Below are positions 16,070 to 25,786 of a DNA stretch of 64,000 nucleotides, one piece after another. Source of the DNA: Entomomonas asaccharolytica (lineage in GTDB: Bacteria > Pseudomonadota > Gammaproteobacteria > Pseudomonadales > Pseudomonadaceae); NCBI RefSeq assembly GCF_016653615.1, contig NZ_CP067393.1, forward strand, positions 2,061,673-2,125,672. The letters are read 5' to 3'. Both the position numbers and the translations under genes were made by a program. Every line of letters begins with the position of its first letter. Positions within the stretch are counted from its first letter, which is position 1. The notes below the pieces were generated by a model. It made no database searches. It saw only the letters and a list, made by a program, of their open reading frames with translations, and was not told the DNA's origin.

Positions 16070-16924
16070 ATGAAAAAATTAATAGCCATTGCTAGTTTAG
16101 TATTTGGTGTACAGTTTGCTACAGCTACTGAAACTAATCCAAAACCATCGCTGGAGGAACATCAAGCAGCTATGGGCTTTTTATTGGCTCAAGAAATTGT
16201 AGAAGCTGGACGTTATTTTTATAAACTCTACGCAGAATGTCCTACTAGCCTTAAAGATATTGGTTTAGAAAATATTAATCAATTAACCGCCAATTTATTA
16301 GCAGACGCTACTATAGATGAAAATTGCTATGTAACTGTTAATTATGCTAATCACGCTCCAGTTGCAGCAGCTTTGCAAGGTAAAAAACTAACCATTAAAC
16401 CAAATACTAAAGAATTAAATGCTTTAGCAGGTGAATGTAGTTTTGATGGCCCTGCTGTACTTGCACCACCTAAAGATTGTAAAAGCCAAGCGTTTCCTTA
16501 TCTCACTGAAGATGATACCCATGTTATTGATGGCTTTATAAGGGCCTACAGAACTCATAACCCTGCGCTGTTAAAAGCAGATGCTTTAAATGAGCTGTCT
16601 TCACTTATATTGCTACCTAAAATGATGGTAGCCCAATATTATGGTGAACATAAAAGTTGCCCCACTAATAATCAAATGCTTGGATTATCCGCCCCTGAAG
16701 AATTATCTGTGCGTTTTTTAAAGGGCATTGAGGTGTCTGGCTGTGATATAACCGCTACCTATAAAGATAGTGCACCTTTACCTGAGCAGTTTAGAAATAA
16801 AACGATTACTTATTCACTACAAACAAACGCTAATAATCAACAATCAACCACTAGTGATGCAGATTGGCTCTGTCAATCTGACTTAGAGCAAGGGGACTTA
16901 CCCAAAGATTGCCAAACTGAATAA
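16070..16924 (+). CDS. Secreted protein with two tandem pilin-like C-terminal domains
   Basis: The 284 residues begin with a Sec signal (MKKLIAIASLVFGVQFATATE). Two similar halves follow. The first runs from the helix GFLLAQEIVEAGRYFYKLYAECPTS (about 37-61) to PPKDC (about 136). The second runs from LLPKMMVAQYYGEHKSCPTN (about 182-201) to LPKDC (about 281). Each has the helix, Cys-Pro, and a beta region with an internal Cys (GCDITATYKDSAPLPEQFRNKTITYSL). W-C and P-x-DC close the second half. This is the layout of the globular part of type IV pilins with its disulfide loop, but the prepilin leader and hydrophobic spine are absent. It is therefore probably a soluble periplasmic or secreted protein. 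No function is assigned. Confidence 0.6.
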   Translation: MKKLIAIASLVFGVQFATATETNPKPSLEEHQAAMGFLLAQEIVEAGRYFYKLYAECPTSLKDIGLENINQLTANLLADATIDENCYVTVNYANHAPVAAALQGKKLTIKPNTKELNALAGECSFDGPAVLAPPKDCKSQAFPYLTEDDTHVIDGFIRAYRTHNPALLKADALNELSSLILLPKMMVAQYYGEHKSCPTNNQMLGLSAPEELSVRFLKGIEVSGCDITATYKDSAPLPEQFRNKTITYSLQTNANNQQSTTSDADWLCQSDLEQGDLPKDCQTE

Positions 16925-16940
16925 CTTTAGGTGAGTTATA

Positions 16941-18209
16941 TTAATAAGTACTTACTTTCTTTAACAAATTAAACATAGCCACTGATCCCACCACTGCAAA
17001 TAGCATGGGGATCAGGCTATCATGATTGGTTCGTGTAACTTCTAGCATTAGTACCATTGCGGTAATTGGCATTTTCATAGAAGCCGCTAAAAAGGCAGTA
17101 GCGCCTATAATGGCAAAAGCACTCATAGGCACCGTAGGGAAAACTAAATTCCAAGCTGCCCCTAATAAGATAGCCAGTAATGCACCATGCATTAAACCTG
17201 GTGTAAGTAAACCCCCTTTTGCACCCACTCTTAAAGAGGTAATGGTAATAGCAAAACGCACAATTAATAAAATAGCCACTAGCTTAATACTTAAACTACC
17301 ATCAAACCCCAATTGCAAAGGCCCTTTACCATTGCCTAATATCTCAGGTAACGGAATGGCTAATAAGCCTATTAATAAAAAGTTAATTAGTGCTAAGGGA
17401 ATTAATCGCCCGTCTTTAGGCGCTTTATTTTGTGCTGCGCTAGTGGCTTGTACAAAGTAGTAAGCGGCACAGCCTATTATAGGCCCCACTAAAACAGCCC
17501 AAATCACTAAGGAATAACTAAGGCTTATCTCACCAATATGATATTGATGTGCATTGCCAAGCCCTGACCATGCAATGACTGCCGCTAAGGTGGAGGTAAA
17601 TAGCGCAGGCACTACACAGCTCCAGCGGAAGGTCACCAGTAATACCTCTAGGGTAAATAATGCGCCTGCTAGCGGTATATTATAAACAGCCGCTAGACCT
17701 GCGCCAGCACCGCAAGCCAGCATTACTTGTGCATCAGGCACGGTTAAGCCTAGCTTTTGCGCTAAGCTACTGGTTAGCGAAGCACTGGCCTCGCGAGGTG
17801 CTAATTCTCGCCCTAAAGGTGAACCTAAGCCCACCGAGACGATTTGTAATAGATCATTAGCCCATGTTGTTAAAATAGGCATATGAGGGGGATTCGCTTT
17901 TACTGCTTGGCTAATACTTACCAGTTTTTTACCATAACGGTATAACGCCCACCAACCGATACCCACCACTAAGCCACAAACCGCTAAGGCAATAACCCTG
18001 CGCAGTGGGTCTGATGATCTAACAACATCTAAAAAACTTTCATTAGAAAAAAACAGTTGTTGTAGGTTATAACCAAAGGCTATACGTTGCACAATATGCA
18101 GTAGTAGTGATAAAAATAAGCCTACTAGCCCTGCAATCACGCCTGTTAATAACATAGCTAGAAAGTAGCTAAGGTAATAACGACTACGACGTGGTGATGG
18201 CATACGCAA
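16941..18209 (-). CDS. ClC-family chloride channel/transporter
   Basis: This 422-residue multi-helix membrane protein carries the ClC filter motifs: GSPLGRELAPRE near residues 130-141 (the Glu of GRE is the gating/proton glutamate), GAGAGLAAVYNIPLAGALF near 165-184, and GAKGGLLTPG near 330-339 in place of the usual GxFxP. No CBS domains follow, as in the short bacterial type. The family works as dimeric Cl-/H+ exchangers or channels in the inner membrane, for example in acid resistance. The exact ion and mode are not evident because the filter differs from E. coli ClcA. It converges with the preceding gene (16-base gap) and is followed upstream by a J-domain gene 11 bases away. Confidence 0.85.
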   Translation of the reverse strand: MRMPSPRRSRYYLSYFLAMLLTGVIAGLVGLFLSLLLHIVQRIAFGYNLQQLFFSNESFLDVVRSSDPLRRVIALAVCGLVVGIGWWALYRYGKKLVSISQAVKANPPHMPILTTWANDLLQIVSVGLGSPLGRELAPREASASLTSSLAQKLGLTVPDAQVMLACGAGAGLAAVYNIPLAGALFTLEVLLVTFRWSCVVPALFTSTLAAVIAWSGLGNAHQYHIGEISLSYSLVIWAVLVGPIIGCAAYYFVQATSAAQNKAPKDGRLIPLALINFLLIGLLAIPLPEILGNGKGPLQLGFDGSLSIKLVAILLIVRFAITITSLRVGAKGGLLTPGLMHGALLAILLGAAWNLVFPTVPMSAFAIIGATAFLAASMKMPITAMVLMLEVTRTNHDSLIPMLFAVVGSVAMFNLLKKVSTY

Positions 18210-18220
18210 TAATATCCCTA

Positions 18221-18904
18221 TTAGAAATTATGTAACATACGAAGCAGTGTATAGGCTTCATGTATTTTTGTGGTTAACTCCGTCGCTTCGCAAACCTCAT
18301 CAATACTGCCCCCTGCTCCCATTACTTTATCAGGGTGATGGAGGCTTAACTGGCGTTTATACATTTTTTTAATAAGCTCTGGTGAACTATCTATACCTAC
18401 TTCTAATAAAGCTAATGCTTGTTGGTGTTCTTGGGTAAGGTATACAGGGCGATAAGGAATCCCTAATTTTTCAATATCAATACGCGCCCAACCTAGCCAG
18501 TAACCCCATAGATGTACCAGTTGATATTCTCGTACCGCTAGATGGCGATCTGCCCAAATCATCCGCCAACAGCTTTGTAAAAGCATTTCCTTAGCTAGCT
18601 GATCACCTTGAAAGTAGCGTAGTGACGCTTCAAAATCATCGGTGGCTAGCTCCTGCCCTGCCAGATAACATTGTATTGCCTGTTGAGCCCTATCTTCTGA
18701 TAGGTGCAGTAATTCTGTTTCGGTAATTACTTGTTGTAGGTGTTGATCGGTGACATTGCCTTGACTACGAGCAATATGGCCTAACAACCGAAAGGTTAGC
18801 TCTATATCGACAAAAATAGCCTGCCCAGCTAAGCGATACTTTTCCGCTAGCTGCTGAGTAAAGCGATTAAATTTATCTTTGAGTGATGGCAAAATAGTTC
18901 CCAT
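18221..18904 (-). CDS. TerB/J-domain co-chaperone, DjlA-like
   Basis: The C-terminal 65 residues form a J domain: LIKKMYKRQLSLHHPDKV carries the HPD tripeptide that stimulates DnaK ATPase. The preceding region (about residues 25-140) is helical in the style of the TerB-like domain of DjlA, with short acidic segments (DIELTFRLLGHIARSQGNVTDQHL). The N-terminal membrane anchor of E. coli DjlA is absent; the protein starts with a soluble, charged helix. Cytoplasmic action is therefore expected. It lies 11 bases from the ClC gene and may share its transcript. Confidence 0.75.
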   Translation of the reverse strand: MGTILPSLKDKFNRFTQQLAEKYRLAGQAIFVDIELTFRLLGHIARSQGNVTDQHLQQVITETELLHLSEDRAQQAIQCYLAGQELATDDFEASLRYFQGDQLAKEMLLQSCWRMIWADRHLAVREYQLVHLWGYWLGWARIDIEKLGIPYRPVYLTQEHQQALALLEVGIDSSPELIKKMYKRQLSLHHPDKVMGAGGSIDEVCEATELTTKIHEAYTLLRMLHNF

Positions 18905-18923
18905 ACCTTATACAACAAGGTTA

Positions 18924-20099
18924 CTATTTTGCCATATTATCAGAGCCTGTACAGCCACTATCGGCTTTAGTCGCAGATGAATGCATTAAATAACCTTTCT
19001 GCAAAGGTTTAACATAAAAATAATGGGTTTCTTCTTTATCGTCTTCTTTAGTGCCGTTAAAGGTCACTTCTACTTGGTATAAATCATCGGTTGCACAGTG
19101 TTTAATAGCTCCATAAAAGCCATTACGTTCCTTTAAGCGACGTTGTAGCTTTGCTAATTGTTCAGCATTTGCTTTATCAGTAAATCTTTTCGCCATATCC
19201 TGATTAAGTAATAACCAATCGTCCACAAAATCTCTAGGATTAGTGGCAGTAGGTTGCTCTCTCGTCACCTTATTACCATCCACTTGATAACGATAAATAC
19301 CTTTGCGAGTTAGTAGCTCGCTATCGATCATTGCTACATCAGCTTGTAGCTCAAAGCCATTCGCACGCTTGGTTAAATTAATTAGGCTATGGCCTTTATA
19401 GGTAATTAATTGACGATGCCATAAAGTAGCTTGTTGCGTTTGCTTATCGGCAAATTTTATAACATCAAATACCAAAGGTTCCCATGTCGCTGTACACCAA
19501 GGTGAACCATGAATTACAACTATTTTTGGTGGTTCGTTAGCTTTAATAGGCAATACTAAATAATCATAGTAATCGCCATAAGCACCTGTAATCATTTGAT
19601 AGGGATTGCTTTTCCATAGCAGATCACGATGCCAAGCTTTATCTCTAAAGCGATAACCAAGCAACACATTATCATTACCACAAGGAATACCAAAACTAAC
19701 TTGAACGATTAATAATCCCACAGTAGCAGGTGGCTGTTCCACCATGATTTGTAAATCATAACCATAGATAGCTTCTACTTCGTCTAATTCGGATAATTGC
19801 AGGGCTTTTAATAAATCCGCTTGAATAGCGGCCACATTAACGGTCAATCCTTTTTCACAGGCTAATCGTGCATCAACTAAATTAACTAATGCTGTTTTAA
19901 GGTCTTCAATGTTTTTAATAGCTTTTTTAGGCACATAGCCATATTGTGCATTAGTGTCTTCTATCTGTAATAATTCTACTAACGGCTCTTTTACTGCCTT
20001 AATTTGCTTATCAGTCAATATAGCGCAGTTCGCATTCGCATAAGAAGCAAGTAAAATAATAGCTAAAGCGCCCAATAATGATAATAATTTAGTGACCAT
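18924..20099 (-). CDS. Exported protein of unknown function
   Basis: The 391 residues start with a clear signal peptide (MVTKLLSLLGALAIILLASYANA, cleavage near ANC). A helical segment (residues about 30-110) is followed by a beta-rich part with paired motifs (VIHGSPWCTATWEP, QATLWHRQLITYKGH). I recognise no family. Cys residues at the N-terminus of the mature protein and in PWC, KHC and SGC could form disulfides in the periplasm. The gene is 19 bases upstream of the J-domain gene, and all three genes from 20099 to 16941 point the same way. Their functional connection is unclear. Confidence 0.55.
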   Translation of the reverse strand: MVTKLLSLLGALAIILLASYANANCAILTDKQIKAVKEPLVELLQIEDTNAQYGYVPKKAIKNIEDLKTALVNLVDARLACEKGLTVNVAAIQADLLKALQLSELDEVEAIYGYDLQIMVEQPPATVGLLIVQVSFGIPCGNDNVLLGYRFRDKAWHRDLLWKSNPYQMITGAYGDYYDYLVLPIKANEPPKIVVIHGSPWCTATWEPLVFDVIKFADKQTQQATLWHRQLITYKGHSLINLTKRANGFELQADVAMIDSELLTRKGIYRYQVDGNKVTREQPTATNPRDFVDDWLLLNQDMAKRFTDKANAEQLAKLQRRLKERNGFYGAIKHCATDDLYQVEVTFNGTKEDDKEETHYFYVKPLQKGYLMHSSATKADSGCTGSDNMAK

Positions 20100-20298
20100 A
20101 ACACACTCTAATTAAAAGGCTTGTGGCCAATAGATAAACTTTTAAAATAATAAGTCATTTACAATTTTTAGAAGTGTATATGTAACAGAACATTTTTTCA
20201 AAATAAAACTAAAAAAAATCAAAAATAGTTGATAATCCTATAGTATGATTAACCGTTTTTTTTATTATTAAATCAGTCTTTTTTATGCTGGGTACACT

Positions 20299-20964
20299 AT
20301 GGCTTTTCTAAAAAAACTACTACGCAAAGCAAAAAACAAACCTAAACGCCTTAACCCTGAAATATACGATCTTGCTGCACAAGGCAGTCGTAAAGCACTG
20401 CTGATTTATATCAATTACTGCCGTGAAGCTAATATTAAATTGGACTATGAGCTTTTTCAGCAAGGGCTGTTTAACTCAGCCGAACAAGGTGACGCTGAAT
20501 CGCTGTATGATATTGGTAATTTTTATCTAAATGGCACCCTTGGCTTTCCACAAAGTAATGAGCAGGCTATGGATTACTTTTTAAAAGCCGCCAACTTAAA
20601 CCATACCAATGCCATGAATCAGATTGCTTTTAGCTACCTAAAAGGGCGCGGTGTTGAGGCTGATGATAACAAGATGCTGGAGTGGTATGAACGATCCGCA
20701 GGCTTAGGCAATGCTGATGCGATTACCAATATTGGCAATATCTATGCACATGGGCAAGGGGTGGAAAAAGATTTTGAGAAAGCCAGAGAGTATTTTTTAA
20801 AAGCCGCTGAACAAGGCAATGCCAATGCGATGAATAACCTTGCCTATCTTTATCAAAATGGCTTTGGCGTAACAAAAGATGAGGCCAAAGCCTTGGAATG
20901 GCTACAAAAAGCACAACAAATAAAAGCTCAACAACCTGTCAGTATTGGCATTATGGATGGTTAA
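20299..20964 (+). CDS. Sel1-like repeat protein
   Basis: The 221 residues begin with a basic segment (MAFLKKLLRKAKNKPKRL). Four Sel1/TPR-like repeats of about 36 residues follow: AEQGDAESLYDIGNFYLNG, ANLNHTNAMNQIAFSYLKGRGV, GLGNADAITNIGNIYAHGQGV and AEQGNANAMNNLAYLYQNGFGV. Such solenoids mediate protein-protein contacts. No signal peptide is present; the basic start may bind membrane or nucleic acid. The HNH nuclease gene starts 28 bases downstream on the same strand and may be co-transcribed. Role unknown. Confidence 0.8.
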   Translation: MAFLKKLLRKAKNKPKRLNPEIYDLAAQGSRKALLIYINYCREANIKLDYELFQQGLFNSAEQGDAESLYDIGNFYLNGTLGFPQSNEQAMDYFLKAANLNHTNAMNQIAFSYLKGRGVEADDNKMLEWYERSAGLGNADAITNIGNIYAHGQGVEKDFEKAREYFLKAAEQGNANAMNNLAYLYQNGFGVTKDEAKALEWLQKAQQIKAQQPVSIGIMDG

Positions 20965-20992
20965 TTTTTAATAAATGGGGCTAAGGATAAAT

Positions 20993-21760
20993 ATGTATTC
21001 AATTATCACAGAAAACGATGACTCAAAATGGGACGATAAAACTGGGGAATATTATCATTTCCCTGAAAGATATTTACGTATACTTCAACCTGGCACACGA
21101 ATTATTTATTATAAGGGTAAGATCAAAAAACCAGAGTATTTTGGCTGTGGTATTATTGGTAAAGTAACCCTAGCTCCTAAAGACCCAGAAGACAACACAT
21201 CTAAATCCTCATCTTACTATGCAACTATTGACGACTATGTGAGTTTCAAGATAAAACCCATAGCAAAATTAGGTCATAATAAATACATAGAAAAAATCCC
21301 TGACAATAAGAAAAAGAACTATTGGCGTAATGCTGTAAGAAAAATTGATGATGAAACTTACTCTACAATACTAGCATTAGCTAATGTTAATATTTCTTTA
21401 GAATATGAAATTTCAGATGATCTAGTATCTTCTCAAGAAGGAAATAAAAAGAAAATTTATACAACCATATATGAGCGAGATCCCAAACTTAGAAAACAAG
21501 TAATTGCAAAAAAGGGAACGACATGTGTTTGTTGTGGTTTTAATTTCTCAAATTTTTATGGTGAAATAGGTAACGGGTATACACATGTACACCATATTAA
21601 ACCTTTACATGTTTATGGTGGTGAATCTATACAAGTTACTATAGATGATTTAGAACCAGTTTGTGCTAACTGCCATGCAATGATCCATAGAAAAAAATCA
21701 AGTACTCTCAGTATTGAGCAACTTAGACAATTTATTCAAGAAAATAGAACCATTAATTAA
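20993..21760 (+). CDS. HNH endonuclease with PUA/EVE-like N-terminal domain, possible type IV restriction enzyme
   Basis: I start the gene at 20993 (MYSIITENDD), where AAGGAT lies 4 bases upstream; an in-frame ATG at 20975 lacks a ribosome site. Residues about 1-120 contain YHFPERYLRILQPGTRIIYYKGK and EYFGCGIIGKV, a pattern seen in PUA/EVE-like domains that recognise modified bases. Residues about 160-245 form an HNH nuclease: CVCCGFNF, then HVHHIKPLH (metal and catalytic His), then DLEPVCANCHAMIH, with two Cys pairs for a zinc ion. The combination of base reader and HNH is that of McrA-like modification-dependent nucleases. The gene converges with and overlaps the next one by 8 bases. Activity is inferred. 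Confidence 0.7.
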   Translation: MYSIITENDDSKWDDKTGEYYHFPERYLRILQPGTRIIYYKGKIKKPEYFGCGIIGKVTLAPKDPEDNTSKSSSYYATIDDYVSFKIKPIAKLGHNKYIEKIPDNKKKNYWRNAVRKIDDETYSTILALANVNISLEYEISDDLVSSQEGNKKKIYTTIYERDPKLRKQVIAKKGTTCVCCGFNFSNFYGEIGNGYTHVHHIKPLHVYGGESIQVTIDDLEPVCANCHAMIHRKKSSTLSIEQLRQFIQENRTIN

Positions 21761-22994
21761 ACCGCTTAATATTATAAGGTGTAGGATCGGTAAAGGGTTT
21801 TTCTTCTGTTATTAGATCAGCAAGCAGTCGACCAGAGATCGGCCCTAGTGTTAAACCATGATGAGCATGGCCAAAGTTTGTCCATAACCCTGCTCTATTA
21901 GGTACTGCACCAATTACAGGACGCATATCTGGCATACAAGGTCGGTAACCTAACCAAGGGACTGTTTCAATGGCTTCGCCTAGTGGATAGATAGTTCTTG
22001 CTATTGCCTCTGCACGTTTTAGTTGAATATCATTGGCAGGTTTCTTAGGGTCGGCAAATTCTGCACCTGTGGTAAGGCGAATACCATTATTCATGGGGGC
22101 TAAAATAAAGCCTGCTAAATGGTCACAAATGGAGTGCTGTAATACTTGTTCAGGGGCTACTTGATAGTGTTTATGGTAGCCACGTTTTACGCCTAAAGGT
22201 GCATAAATGCCAAATTGTTTTAATAAGTTTGCTGAATCTGCGCCAAGGGCAATTACTGCATGAGTGGCAGTAATGGTTTGCTCTTCGGTTTGTACTGACC
22301 AACCATTGGCTGTTTGCTGTAAGGTATTGGCATCACCTTTTACTAAGCTACCGCCTAGTTTAACAAATAATTGTGCATAGCCTTTAGTAAGTAAACTTGG
22401 GTCGGTGACTGTTTTCGGGTCTAACCAATGAATACCACCTTTAACAGTATCTTTTAAGGTGGGCTCACGTTCCAGTAGTTGGTGTCGACCAAGCACATCA
22501 TAGTTAAGTTGATAGAAATCCAGTTCAATAATATCTTGTAGCGCATGGTCAAACACTTCTTGATCTCTAAACACCTCTATCCATCCTTTAGGGCGAATAA
22601 GATGTTCTAAACCTGCTTGCGCCACCCATTTATCGTGTTCAGTTACACAACGTTGAATTAATGGCCACATATCAGCCGCCGCTTGAGCAAGTCGACTAGG
22701 TGCGGAATACCACCAATATTTTGCTAACCAAGGAGCTATTTTAGGTAAGTAGGAGAAATCGTAACGAACATCACTTTGGTTGTTAAAGGCATAACGAATA
22801 AGTTTACTCAGTTCACGGGGAAAAGCATAAGGTATAACACTACTTCGCTCAATAAGCCCTGCATTGCCAAAACTAGTGCCTTCACCTGGCTCTAGCTTAT
22901 CAATTAAACAAACATTTCTGCCCCGTGCTTGTAGTTGTAAAGCACTGCTAACACCAATAATACCTGCGCCTAGAACAATACAATCATAGTTCAT
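21753..22994 (-). CDS. FAD-dependent D-amino acid dehydrogenase-like oxidoreductase
   Basis: The 413 residues begin with a Rossmann dinucleotide-binding motif (CIVLGAGIIGVSSALQLQARG, residues 5-25) and continue as a DAO-family flavoprotein of DadA length. DadA oxidises D-amino acids to 2-oxo acids and ammonia at the inner membrane and passes electrons to quinone. C-terminal motifs WLGYRPCMPDMRPVIG and NFGHAHHGLTLGP (the FAD-contacting GHxHHG-type segment) are present. It stands alone, without an alanine racemase gene (dadX) beside it, so substrate choice is open; I therefore give no symbol. Confidence 0.82.
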   Translation of the reverse strand: MNYDCIVLGAGIIGVSSALQLQARGRNVCLIDKLEPGEGTSFGNAGLIERSSVIPYAFPRELSKLIRYAFNNQSDVRYDFSYLPKIAPWLAKYWWYSAPSRLAQAAADMWPLIQRCVTEHDKWVAQAGLEHLIRPKGWIEVFRDQEVFDHALQDIIELDFYQLNYDVLGRHQLLEREPTLKDTVKGGIHWLDPKTVTDPSLLTKGYAQLFVKLGGSLVKGDANTLQQTANGWSVQTEEQTITATHAVIALGADSANLLKQFGIYAPLGVKRGYHKHYQVAPEQVLQHSICDHLAGFILAPMNNGIRLTTGAEFADPKKPANDIQLKRAEAIARTIYPLGEAIETVPWLGYRPCMPDMRPVIGAVPNRAGLWTNFGHAHHGLTLGPISGRLLADLITEEKPFTDPTPYNIKRFN

Positions 22995-23056
22995 TGTGAT
23001 TACTATCCTACTATTTGAGGATAGCGATTATACACCTAGCTCAGTGGCTATAGCTA

Positions 23057-23491
23057 TTAGCCAATAATCGATTTCATTATAGGTACAGTGGACCAATCAA
23101 TATTATCTAATAAATTTTTAATGATTAATCCTAGTTCTGTATCGCCTTCAATTTGCAATTTTCTATTAAAAAATAGGGTATCGGGATCTTCTTTTCTTAA
23201 TATCATTTTCGTAAAATCAATCATGGTGGCGGTAAAGCGCAAATCAGGTTCAGTTGTATAATGACTGACTAAAAATTTATGTTCATTGGCTGTAAAATTA
23301 ATCACTAAACCTAAATCATCAATCACGATTTCAAATTGTTTACCTGCTAGTAATGACATATCAGCCTGTAATATATTTTTTTTCAATAATTGATTAAGGG
23401 AAAACACTAAACTGTATTGTGAAGGCTTACGCGGTAGCAGACGGGTTACTTTTTTGACAAAAGGTGGGAAGGTAATATCAGTTAGTTGCAT
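23057..23491 (-). CDS. ubiT: UbiT, SCP2-domain accessory factor of O2-independent ubiquinone synthesis
   Basis: The 144-residue protein has an SCP2 (sterol carrier) lipid-binding fold with the family tail [23 protein letters not shown] (about residues 100-122), as in E. coli UbiT (YhbT). UbiT is thought to present the prenylated quinone precursors to the UbiU-UbiV hydroxylase when oxygen is absent. It is the last gene of the operon ubiU-ubiV-ubiT; its start overlaps the ubiV stop by 14 bases, so translation is probably coupled. In E. coli ubiT is transcribed separately from ubiUV, so the grouping here is tighter. Confidence 0.9.
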   Translation of the reverse strand: MQLTDITFPPFVKKVTRLLPRKPSQYSLVFSLNQLLKKNILQADMSLLAGKQFEIVIDDLGLVINFTANEHKFLVSHYTTEPDLRFTATMIDFTKMILRKEDPDTLFFNRKLQIEGDTELGLIIKNLLDNIDWSTVPIMKSIIG

Positions 23492-24398
23492 AACTAAGCT
23501 CCTGTACAGGAATTATGCCTGCTTGACCTTGCCAGTAGCCATCCACTAAACCATGTTCAGTAAATTCAGACAATTGTTTTACCGCATCATCAACATTTAG
23601 CAAGTTATTAATAACACCATAATGTAATTGAATAATCTCTATCATATATTGATGTTGTGGTGAGAGTCGTAATGTTTTAATACCTAAGTTAGCCATTTCT
23701 TGATGATGACCTAATAATACTTGGCAATCGGCAGACATGGTTTGAATACCATTCATGGTAAGGAATGATTGCCCTTCTCTGGTTTTTACGGTTAACGCAT
23801 TAGGGTGTTGTTGACATTTAAACTCACAACTGTCTTTCTTTAAATTATAGTAACGGGCAGTAAAACAACGGGAGGAGAAAGCTAAAGGTAGTTTACCCCA
23901 ACCAAATATTTCACAATCAATCGCTGGCTTGGTGTTTAAAATAGTGGTTAAACGTGCTGCTGACATTTCCACAGGAGGTACCCAACGAACAGCTCCTAGC
24001 TTTTGGAAAAAATCTAATGTTTCTTCATTATAGATATTAAGGGTTTGCCCTGCTACAAAAGTTAATCCATTATCACGGGCTAGCTTAACAGCAGCCATAT
24101 CATTAGCTTCAATTTTAAAAACATCTTGTTCAACATATTTACGTAATCTTTTTAAATCTGACTCACTTTCTAATAAAACCTGTGATGAAAAAATAACTTT
24201 CTTGCCTGCACACGCCAAATCTGTAGCTAAATCAAACCAGTCAGCAAAACGCATTTCTTGACGTCGTGAACAGACAGTCTCACCTAGATAAATAGTATCT
24301 ATAGGTTGTTCTGCGATTTGCTGATAAAACTCCAATAGTTGTTGTTTAGGCCAGAAAAATAATACAGGCCCTAACGAAAGTGTTAGTTTGGATTGCAT
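23478..24398 (-). CDS. ubiV: UbiV, iron-sulfur subunit of the O2-independent ubiquinone hydroxylase
   Basis: A U32 peptidase-family protein that partners UbiU in hydroxylating the ubiquinone ring with prephenate, not oxygen, as hydroxyl donor. The expected [4Fe-4S] cysteines are visible: one in [10 protein letters not shown] and three in [18 protein letters not shown], followed by the family motif MNGIQTMS. I start it at the ATG at 24398 ([14 protein letters not shown]), which has GAGG 7 bases upstream and matches the start of E. coli UbiV (MKYSLGPVL). The frame opens 7 codons earlier, inside ubiU. The length of 306 is close to the usual 292. Confidence 0.93.
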   Translation of the reverse strand: MQSKLTLSLGPVLFFWPKQQLLEFYQQIAEQPIDTIYLGETVCSRRQEMRFADWFDLATDLACAGKKVIFSSQVLLESESDLKRLRKYVEQDVFKIEANDMAAVKLARDNGLTFVAGQTLNIYNEETLDFFQKLGAVRWVPPVEMSAARLTTILNTKPAIDCEIFGWGKLPLAFSSRCFTARYYNLKKDSCEFKCQQHPNALTVKTREGQSFLTMNGIQTMSADCQVLLGHHQEMANLGIKTLRLSPQHQYMIEIIQLHYGVINNLLNVDDAVKQLSEFTEHGLVDGYWQGQAGIIPVQELSYATN

Positions 24399-24409
24399 AC
24401 TTTGCCTCG

Positions 24410-25423
24410 CTATTTCCATGGACGACTATAAGCGCCTAAGGTGGCTTGTTGCCCTTCCAATACGTTAGCTAAAGTTTGTTGCCAACTACTGTCAACGACA
24501 AAATTTTGTGGTTCTTTGGCTGCCATATCTATGGCTTTTCTTAATATTTTAGTGACTTGAGCAGTATAAGCAGGACTCCGCTGTCTTCCCTCTACTTTAA
24601 TAGCCGCTACACCTATATCGATTAACTCAGGTAAGATCTCGATAACATTTAAACTGGTAGGTTCTTCTAATGCATAATACGTGTCATCCTGCACACAAAA
24701 TCTACCTTTGCATAGTGTAGGATAACCTGCAGGCTCATTGGCTTGATATTGATCAATAAGCACATTATTTAAACGGGCAGTCATGGTTTGCTTATCATCT
24801 TTTTCCCATCGTACAAACTTAGCGGGTGAACACACGCCATGGGTATTGGGTGACTCACCTGTCACATAACTAGACAATAAACAACGCCCCTCTACCATCA
24901 CACATAAACTACCAAAACCAAATACTTCTACTTCCACCGTGGTATGTTCTATAACCTTAGCTACTTGTGCTACGGTGAGCACTCTTGGTAATACCACCCG
25001 TTGAATATTAAATAAATCGCGCGCTAAATTTATTGCCTCATAATTGGTGGCAGAACCTTGTACAGAAAGATGTAATCTTAAATTGGGATGGCTGTTATGG
25101 GCATAATTTAATAATCCCATATCCGCTAAAATAACAGCATTAACACCTAATTCAGCAGCCTGATCGATAGCCTGATGCCATTTAGCAACTTCGCCTGCTT
25201 GTGCATAAGTATTAATCGCCATTAACACTTTGCGCCCTCGTTGATGGGCGTATGCTATTCCCTCTTGAGCAGATTTGATATCAAAATTTAACCCTGCAAA
25301 ATTGCGTGCATTTGTGGCATCCTTCAGCCCCATATAAACAGTATCTGCACCGTTATCAATAGCAACTTTTAGGGCAGGTAAATTACCAGCTGGGCAAACC
25401 AGTTCAGGCTTTGTAACGTTCAT
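24410..25423 (-). CDS. ubiU: UbiU, iron-sulfur subunit of the O2-independent ubiquinone hydroxylase
   Basis: The 337 residues (E. coli UbiU has 331) start with the U32-family segment [36 protein letters not shown]. The cluster-ligand cysteines appear in [12 protein letters not shown] and in HGVCSPAKF near residues 170-195, and in LCKGRFC near residue 235. The C-terminal [12 protein letters not shown] is conserved in the family. With ubiV and ubiT downstream this gives a complete O2-independent hydroxylation set, implying that the organism makes ubiquinone under anoxia, for example for nitrate respiration or gut life. An FNR/Anr site would be expected upstream; I found only an imperfect one. 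Confidence 0.93.
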   Translation of the reverse strand: MNVTKPELVCPAGNLPALKVAIDNGADTVYMGLKDATNARNFAGLNFDIKSAQEGIAYAHQRGRKVLMAINTYAQAGEVAKWHQAIDQAAELGVNAVILADMGLLNYAHNSHPNLRLHLSVQGSATNYEAINLARDLFNIQRVVLPRVLTVAQVAKVIEHTTVEVEVFGFGSLCVMVEGRCLLSSYVTGESPNTHGVCSPAKFVRWEKDDKQTMTARLNNVLIDQYQANEPAGYPTLCKGRFCVQDDTYYALEEPTSLNVIEILPELIDIGVAAIKVEGRQRSPAYTAQVTKILRKAIDMAAKEPQNFVVDSSWQQTLANVLEGQQATLGAYSRPWK

Positions 25424-25786
25424 TAGTTTACCATTTGTTTATTAGATTATTGAGATACACCTCATGATTTTCAATAAGGTAAAAGATTTTTTATTACAAA
25501 AACACCCTGATTATATAAAGCAGCTTAGACGTTAAACAATAAGCCAAAATAATTAGTTAATATGATTTGACTTTATTTATTTTATTAAATTTTAGTAGTG
25601 TTTTGAGTGATTAGTTTCCTAGCTAACTTTTAGTAATCATACTCTGCAAGTTTTTTTAGGGTAACTGTTTTATATAATCAAAAAGACTAAGTTGAATCTG
25701 TTAGAATTATTAAATCTAATACGAATGTATTATATATTGGTTATTATGATAAGCTCTTATTTCTCTTTAAAAAATAGGTGACCATA

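Noticed and set aside
25461-25474. FNR/Anr-like site TTGAAAATCATGAG upstream of ubiU (minus strand)
   Set aside because: It matches the TTGAT-N4-ATCAA consensus at only part of the positions, so it is not listed as a regulatory feature.
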